Of a DNA stretch of 64,000 nt, positions 56,555 through 64,000 are shown piece by piece. Origin of the DNA: Cryptomeria japonica (taxonomy: Eukaryota > Streptophyta > Pinopsida > Cupressales > Cupressaceae); the NCBI RefSeq assembly GCF_030272615.1, contig NC_081410.1, positions 187,946,119 to 188,010,118 of the forward strand, given 5' to 3'. The translations under genes were made by a program, and so were the position numbers. How positions within the stretch are numbered: position 1 is the stretch's first letter; each line of letters opens with the position of its first letter. The notes under the pieces are model-generated. The model worked only from the letters and a program-made list of their open reading frames with translations, did no database searches and had not been told where the DNA came from.

Positions 56555-59500
56555 TGTAATGCCCCGCCAAGAAACCCCGAAGGGATAAAGCTAAAACACA
56601 TGAATGGAGTGCACATAATTTAAAAAAAAAAAATTAAACATAACATAATGATACAATGAGTTATCAAAAGCTCAGATAACACAACGGAAGACTAAACAAT
56701 ACCTAAGGAGTTTCCCAACGTGATTACTTAATCTAACATAAAAGTCAACTCATGACATTTGATCCAATTAAGAAGGTTAACTTAATTTTATGTTATTACT
56801 TTAAACAAGGGTATAATTTGTTCAGTAAATTTAAAATTATAGATAACAGGACACATTCATCCATTATGGTTGAAAATGCAGCTAACATGAGGAAATTCAC
56901 CCATTACAGTTAAAATGTAGATAACATGTGGACGTTCATTCATTAGAGTTTAAATATAGATAACTTAACGAAGTTCATCCATTAGAGTTAAACTTATGGT
57001 TAACATGATTAAGTTCATCCAATAAATTTTAACCATTCATTATGTTCAATCTTACATTAAACATATGCCATGCATCTAATTTCATATCGTACTTTAGCTT
57101 CATAATAAACTAATGAATACTTCCCATGCCTACTTAATTTCGCTATCAATAACTGAATATATTTCATTAATCAAATCTCTATTCTCTTATGATCCTAATT
57201 ACTGCATTTAATAAAATGACTACATACATGCATTTATGATTATCTTCATCTAATCCCCATTATACATTTTAACATAAAGCATCCATACAAGCTGAATTAA
57301 AAGAAAACATAAAAATGTAAAAACACCCCATAACACTGAAATGATCTCGGAGTTCACCCGTAGTGGGCTACATCTTTGGGTCTGCTCAAATGCAAGACCC
57401 CTCTGATACTTAATCAATAGTGAAGGATACATAAGGTTTACATCATTTACAATCCTTCCATCAAGGCGAACATAACCAATAATACATATGACCACTTTGG
57501 TCCAATAAATACCTAAATGATCCTTGAATAGGAAAGGATCCAACTGAACATAATAAAAAAAACAATAATAACAGATCAACTGGAGCATCGACGAAATTAA
57601 ATCTTCACAACCCATCATAAGCATCCCATGGTCTAACATGGAACTCAGGTTCTCACAAAGGCAATAAACATCAGGACGACTCCACCACCGAGCTCCAATC
57701 AAAGACAACACAACACACACTAGAAAACATATTCAAACGAACTCCTAAAACCCAGGAATACTCAAGGTCAAGAAAACAAAGTTCAATATGGTAGGATTAC
57801 GCACTTGGTCAAACTAAACTTCATACGGGGTGCACTGACTGATGGTACTCTAACTAGAGACCTGACCAGCTAGGGTATACCACAAACCAATATTTAACAT
57901 ACACACAAGGGACATGATCGAATACAAACTATCACATGAAAACAGTCTAGATTCAGGATCAAGACCAACACTAGTACCCAAATCGACAAATGACAATAAC
58001 CTACAATTACAAATGAGGACTTGCCATTTCATAAGCAAATATGAATATAGAAAATTACATGCATAGGCAGAGATTAGGAAGGACAATCTCTTACACATTG
58101 GTTAATCATTAAAATCAATCCAGTTTTCTTATGAATCTAAGTTCTCAAAATACAATAACAGAAAGAAAAAACACTATTACAAGGTAAATTCAATACCACA
58201 ATGACAATAGTACAATTTTGCCTATTTCCCAATTCTAGAGAAAAATATAAATTAAACAATTTATTTTACTAAATGTAAATATCATTTAAATTTTCAAAAT
58301 ACCCAAATACTATATTATTTCATTTCTAAAATCTCTAGATAACCTATTATCATCTAATTTCTTAGATAATATATTCCAGGATAATATATTATTTAAAATT
58401 TACTAAATAATAAATATATTTTATTTCCAAATTTTTTTTTTCAATAAAAATATTATTTAATCTTATTCCCAAATAAAATGCTTCCTGCAAGCCTATAAAA
58501 ATAAATACAAAACTATATATATATATATATTTCATTGAAACTAAATTAGATATAAAATAATTTAATTTCAAGAACCCAATTACGTATATCAAAATTCCTT
58601 AAAACCAAATTATTAATTTTGATTAATCCAAAAATAGTTAAAAAAATAAATATTAAAATAAGATTAGAATAAATATTTATTATCCCTTATCCTACAAAAT
58701 TGTTTGCAAGTGAAATTAGAATCATTCCACATATTACAATGTGATTTTTGCTTCAAAATAGTATAATGAATCTTTATTTTATTTTATAAATAATCATGAA
58801 GTGACAATAGAATTATTTATATATTTGATATGATTTTTGTTTTATAAAATTAGAATAAAGTATTCAATTCATATTATCCCGAGAAATAGTTAACAATTGA
58901 AAATAAAATCTTTTTTTTTTTTTTAAACTCAAAACAAAATAATTGATAAATTTAAAATTTGAAAAAAAATATTAATATTTATAGATACAGGCTTTATTTC
59001 CATTCCGCTACATAAACCTCTAATTTTAAAATAAATTAGAATTACCAAATTAAATTTCATAGAGGTTAATAATGGAAAATAAAAATAAAAATCCATATTT
59101 CTATATCAAAATAGAATTTACAGATAACACAATAGCTTCCAAAATTTTATATTAAAAAAAAAACAATAAATTTCTCTTCCACGAAGAAAAGATAAGTTAA
59201 AAACATTTGCTCCAAAATTTTTGTAAAATGAAATACATAGTTTATAACAACTAAAATTATAAACTTTAATAATCTGAACATAAATTTTATTTCATAAGCA
59301 AACTTAATCAGCTAAAATTTGAAACTAATAAATACTGGTAAAATGAAATTTCAAACTTTGTGACAACACAGAGAGGACAAATACCAGAGAAAATTTTAAA
59401 ACAAAACCCATAAGGCCAAATTGGGTGAACTATCAAATTAATGTTGGCTACGCAAGAATGGGAAGAGGAAAAATATAACTCTATTCCGCATTCCTCCAAA

Positions 59501-60831
59501 ATGAAACTATTAGAAGAAATACATAGGCTGGAAGCATAGGAGGGTAATTATGGCAAAATTTTTCCAGCATAACCCCTGTGATTTAAACTTGAAAACAAAT
59601 CATCTTATCATAAACAAAATCAAAACCCAACCAAAAATTGGAAACATAGCCAATTCTATTTATTCTTTTATAAATACACAAAAAAAACTACAAAGAGAGG
59701 AATAATATTTGAGCTAATATTAAAACAAAAATAAACAGGCATAAGCTATCCAACCTTGGAAGCTTTCCTAGAAGATCTTGAGGAAGAGCTCATCCAACCA
59801 ACTATCCATGCCAATCCTTCCTTCCAGATCCTTATTTCTCCCACATGCATCCAAGAAAAAAATAAAAAATTTCTTCCCACAGACTGCGGCCTCCTTCAGG
59901 TGAACTCCAGGAAATAAAAAAATTAGAAAAATATATGCAACCTAAACTTTTTTAGGTTTTCCCACCCAAAAATATTTAATAATAAGAGCATTTATTTTTC
60001 AAATAAAAAAAATAAAAAAATGCTTTTCTCTCCCTCATGAAATTTCTAATTTTTCCTAATTAACACAACTTAGCATTTTCTTTATTTCAAAATTATATGA
60101 GGGTAAAATATATTATTATTATTATTTTTAATTAAAATAGAATCCCAATTTTTTTTATTTTTAATTTTTAAAACTATATCCAACATTTTAATCTCGCTTT
60201 TCTAATTAAGTTGATTTTCTTAATTAATTAAAATCAACCTTTCTATTTTTTTAAAAGGCAAAGAGATTAAATTAAATATATTTCAAATTAATTTAAATCT
60301 TTCCTTTTCAAAAACATAACTAAATAAATTAATCAATTAAAACTAACCATTTAATTAAACTAGCTACAAATTTAAATTGAGCAATTCTAAATAACGACTA
60401 ATCGCATAAAGGGAACCTATTTAATTTAGTCCCTTAATTTTTTAATGCAAAAACACAACTTAATCAAATAAAATACAAAGGATTAATTTCTCAATTTAAC
60501 CACACACTCAAAACCTGCAATCCAAGAAAGCCAAACAAACAGATGACCTGCACACCCAACCAAAGGAATACTGACTGACGACTGACAATGCTCACTTGAG
60601 CACGACTAGGGTCACATGAGGGTCTCCCAACCACCTAATCCAATTTTCTAAGGGTTAATGAGAAGCACTCAAACCTGTGAATCTAGGTGAAGATGAACCT
60701 CACACCCATGCAGTATTGTACCTGCAATCTCCTGCAACCCTGAATCATACATACATACATACATACATACATACATACATACATACATACATACATACAT
60801 ACATACATACATACATACATACATACATACA

Positions 60832-60896
<65 letters not shown>

Positions 60897-61067
60897 AAAG
60901 TGTTAGCCCGATATAAATAGCACAATTTAGGAGAAATAATAAACTTACATACGAATTGATGTGACAACCACATTAACAGGTATGCATATTAATTAAAACA
61001 CCTGACTATAACTTGATTACATGATAACTAACCAAGATTAAAATCTGATTAGGGCAGGGGTACTACA
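56555..61067. mobile_element. 4.5-kb solo LTR-like unit, TSD TGATA
   Basis: The unit opens TGTAATGCCCCGCC and closes GGCAGGGGTACTACA, so its ends are inverted (TGTARTRCCCC). It is flanked by identical TGATA (56550-56554 and 61068-61072). Its 4513 bp contain no gag, protease, integrase or reverse transcriptase, no primer-binding site and no second copy of the end sequences. A very long solo LTR fits best; plant Ty3/gypsy elements of the Tekay/Del type have long LTRs starting TGTAACACCCC-like. Open frames of 156 and 82 codons on the minus strand (57250-57720, 57850-58098) show no known motif. The rightmost part holds a large ACAT microsatellite. Orientation is unknown because both ends look alike. 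Confidence 0.75.
60746..60895. repeat. (CATA)n microsatellite followed by (AT)n
   Basis: About 28 near-perfect CATA repeats (60746-60860) pass directly into about 16 AT repeats (60861-60893). The Tyr-Ile-His-Thr and Met-Tyr-Val-Cys frames across it are artefacts of the repeat. It is probably highly variable in length. Confidence 0.96.
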
Positions 61068-61072
61068 TGATA

Positions 61073-61824
61073 CTATGAATAGGTTGAATCTACTCAATTA
61101 ACTTTTGAAAAACAAAAAAGAGCTAATTTTCTCATATCTTGTCCTTGTAACTCTGAAATTCTTCTTTACAATTTGTTATACTATATTATGGATCAAAATA
61201 ATTAGGATAATATCAACTCGCTTAAGATTAGGATCTCATCAACTCACTTAATGACATCCAAAAACCAAGACATGCTAATAAAGGAAAACATAAGACACAC
61301 AAAAAACCAAAATAAATGAAAGGGACACCAAAAATGTAAGTATAAAAACAAGGGCTCTATATCATTTAGTCGAATAGACCTCGATATTAAAGATTGTCTC
61401 AACCACTAAGTATCATCCTTAGAATTATATTGCAAAAGTATGAGTGGACTTACAGAAATAGATAAGAGCATACACCATTGAGATGAGATTTCATGGTCTA
61501 GAAATTAGGAAGTTGCGTTATACTAGGGATCCACACACGTGCCATAAATTCCATTGACCAACCATTTGTGTTATGTTGGGTGATTCATCTATATGACATG
61601 GATTCCATTGGAAAACAAGTTGTGTTATGTTCGGTGATCTTGTTATGTTGTATTATTTGTGTAGTGAAACAAACAATCACACTAGAAAGCCACACAATGA
61701 GCAACAAGAATTCCTCTATGTCCCCCCATAATACGCCAACATATTGCAATTTTGATATCTTAAGGATAAGAGAGATATCCATATCAAGGATATACACCTT
61801 CAAAACCAAGAAGATATTCTTTTC
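61073..61824. other. Spacer between the solo LTR and the dispersed repeat
   Basis: AT-rich DNA. A 102-codon open frame at 61568-61876 overlaps the repeat boundary and shows no motif. Nothing else is recognised. Confidence 0.45.
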
Positions 61825-64000
61825 AAAATTATGCAGTAATAATAGGTGGTTACATTTTTATAACATAATATGGTAGTGTATGAGGCTCTCAAGTGGCTTG
61901 CTCCTAGGAATATCAACATTGGATATGTTCCCCAACATAATTTCATGTTGCATGTAGAGTCCAAAAATGTAAACCTAGTAACAAAAAAATGTGAGGGACT
62001 AACAAAGGATTCCATAGTGTAAGTAGACTTAGTGTTGTTGATATTTCTATGTGTGGTAAGGAGAAAAAATTATTTTATGCTATAGAAAAATAATTTATGT
62101 TGGGAAATAAGTTGTTGTGCACCTTGCATAATAATGTTTATAATTTTAATATTTTATTTATTATGTGAGTTGCACATGGACATGTAACATCTATAAAATT
62201 TACTAAAATATTCTTGGGGCCACTTTGATGTTGTATTTTAACATTGTAATATTATATTGTTATTATTTAAAATATTGGCAAAAGATATTTGAAAAGGTAT
62301 AATGTTGGTGATGATTATGGTGCCATGGTTATGTAGACATACTTTTCATATTAGCACGACATGATCATGATTATGGTTATTTGGTGGTGATTTCAGTTGG
62401 TGTTAGGAGGTTATCGATTATCACCTAGATTCTTAGTTAGTTCTTTGATCATGGTACTTGAGTGTGAACATATTTGGAAAATAATTTTATATCTTGATTT
62501 GGTGTTTGAGTCATTTGGTCTACAAGATTATTCTTTTTGATATTTGAGTTTGCAACATACTAATGTGATGATGAGTTTGCATGTTTTAGTGGTTGACCTA
62601 TGTGTTATGCAAATGTATGGGCTAATCACCTATTTAGCAACAGTGGGATGAATCGGTTGTGGATTTTTTATGTCCACCAAGTTTTATTCATTGTGGTGCA
62701 TACTTTGTTAGTTAGCCTTGTTTGTTTTCCTTTGTACATTGGTATGCTTGTTTTGAGATGAGAGGATGGATGATGTTTATATTACCTAGATAGTTGATGT
62801 TGGGACTTGTAGCATGTGGTTTATCACAATGTCATCATAGCTTGGTTATTCATTGGTTACACTTTTTAGTGAGATATTTTGACAATGATGAGTTAGTGAT
62901 GTACGATTGATTTCTTATTGGTGGTTTGTTAGTGGTTTTATGTATCTTCTTGTCTTGGAGATCATGGTTACACTCAAAATTATTGAATTTTTAATTATAT
63001 GTGTGTAGACCTAGATGATCTTCATTTAGGAGATGGTTGTCATGATATCATGTGTGACTAGGTATCACGATTCAATGAGAGTTGTTGTCAGTGATGTGGA
63101 TTCACCATTATATGGTGTATGATCTTCTTAGTGTGCAAATGTTTGGAGGAGTCCTTAGATCCTGTTGTTGCAAAAGGTTCTTTCACATTTTCAGCTACAC
63201 CAGTAGGAGATGGTTATCTTCATGTGATTGGAGATGTTTATAGGTTATGTTTACTTTAGAGTATGTTTATTATTATGTCATTGTTTACTCTTGATTATCA
63301 GTTTAGAGTTTGGCATGACATTTCTCTTGAGACTGTGAATTGTTCACTTAGAGTATGTGATCTCCTAAGAGGAGATGATTAGATCATGTTGTAATGTTTA
63401 TGAACCTAATTCCTAGGTTGGTTGTGACATTAATCTTGATGGTTCTCTTTGTATTGAGTTTATGATCATTTTTATTGATTACTTCATAATAGTGCTATGT
63501 TGCATTTGGAGTTTGGCATGGATTGATTGATTACAAGTTGTAAAGGACCTCCATATTATTACAATATTAAATTACATAATTACAAAAATATTCACATAAT
63601 TAAGTAAAACACTTTATAAATTAATCCAATATGATCAATATACAAAAGTAGTTACATAAAGTTATAAATTAACAACATTGTTTAATACAACTCAACACAA
63701 TATATTAATTACATGAGCCAAAAATTTCCAATTCATAAGAAAATTACTTATGGTTACAAAAAACCTCAAAGTCACATAAAATGAATTATATAATACAAAG
63801 TTGGATATCATCCTGACAAGGACTCTCAACATCTATCTCGCACACTTACATCATGGGAGAGAACACTACTAGAGCGCTTTACTGCCCAACAGCGAAGCAT
63901 TTACACTTCCCCAAAGTTCTTCAAGACATGAAGAACCGCCGACCCTGCACGAAGAAATCTAGCGACTCAAAACTAACATGGGATGGAATCTAGTGCAGTT
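61825..64000. repeat. Dispersed repeat, copy 2 (cut by the window end)
   Basis: Direct-orientation copy of 11881-14067. Similarity starts at AAAATTATGC and runs to the last base; differences are scattered substitutions and small indels, with about 10 bp of net shift by the end. Shared landmarks are listed for copy 1. Both copies keep the open phrase around NINIGYVPQH and VESKNVNLV (here about 61871-61985). The right end lies outside the window. Confidence 0.82.

Noticed and set aside
57250-57720. 156-codon minus-strand open frame, Cys/Leu/Tyr-rich, with hydrophobic stretches
   Set aside because: It lies inside the 4.5-kb LTR-like unit, shows no family motif, and its composition is that of antisense AT-rich DNA. 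I do not call a gene.
60669-60973. Open frames of pure MYVC, TYIH and IYIY repeats
   Set aside because: They are translations of the CATA and AT microsatellites.

Overview
This window looks like plant nuclear DNA dominated by transposable elements, most likely from a very large genome such as a gymnosperm. That taxon is an inference from style: nested long-LTR retrotransposons, very low gene density, decayed pseudogenes, a plant-type DUF4283/LINE ORF1 and a pentatricopeptide-repeat fragment. I see no prokaryotic gene, operon, CRISPR array, rRNA or confident tRNA, and no clearly intact host gene.

Layout. 1-5.8 kb: decayed minus-strand fragments resembling a plant TRANK1/SEN1-like helicase gene (one exon present twice), small inverted-repeat elements, a SINE-like unit and an unidentified minus-strand pseudogene. 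5.8-11.5 kb: a nearly full-length LINE on the plus strand (ORF1, endonuclease, reverse transcriptase, zinc-binding tail, short poly-A). 11.9-14.1 kb: one copy of a dispersed repeat whose second copy closes the window (61.8-64.0 kb). 16.3-16.9 kb: a broken PPR gene. 17.4-19.0 kb: a 1.6-kb retroposon bounded by a 16-bp target-site duplication (TSD). 19.8-20.1 kb: a Ty3/gypsy reverse-transcriptase scrap. 21.1-27.2 kb: a palindrome-rich tandem repeat split by copia element A (minus, TSD AATTG).

28.6-44.6 kb: copia element B (minus, 16.0 kb with its insertions). Inside it lie an apparent solo LTR of about 1.2 kb and a complete copia element C (7.8 kb). 45.2-47.4 kb: six copies of a roughly 360-bp tandem repeat. 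48.0-55.5 kb: an unidentified minus-strand multi-exon gene, cut in its first exon by copia element D (plus, TSD AGGGG). 56.6-61.1 kb: a 4.5-kb solo-LTR-like unit (TGTAATGCCCC...GGGGTACTACA, TSD TGATA).

How the parts relate. The four copia elements share a lineage style: LTRs opening TGTTGG, a purine tract AAAGGGGGA beside the 3' LTR, a primer-binding site TGGTATCAGAGC-like where it survives, and an LTR module with iterated GTTAAGGG-like motifs. All are defective by visible lesions: A lost the protease active site and most of its 5' LTR, B lost the integrase segment with the catalytic Glu, C has Lys at that Glu, and D lost zinc knuckle, protease and integrase. A strong shared trend is that premature stops are mostly TAG at positions where Gln (CAG) is expected, as CHG-methylation decay would produce. 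I did not find a convincing new molecular system; the most useful leads are the transposon-split gene, the 1.6-kb retroposon, the 360-bp array and the decay bias.
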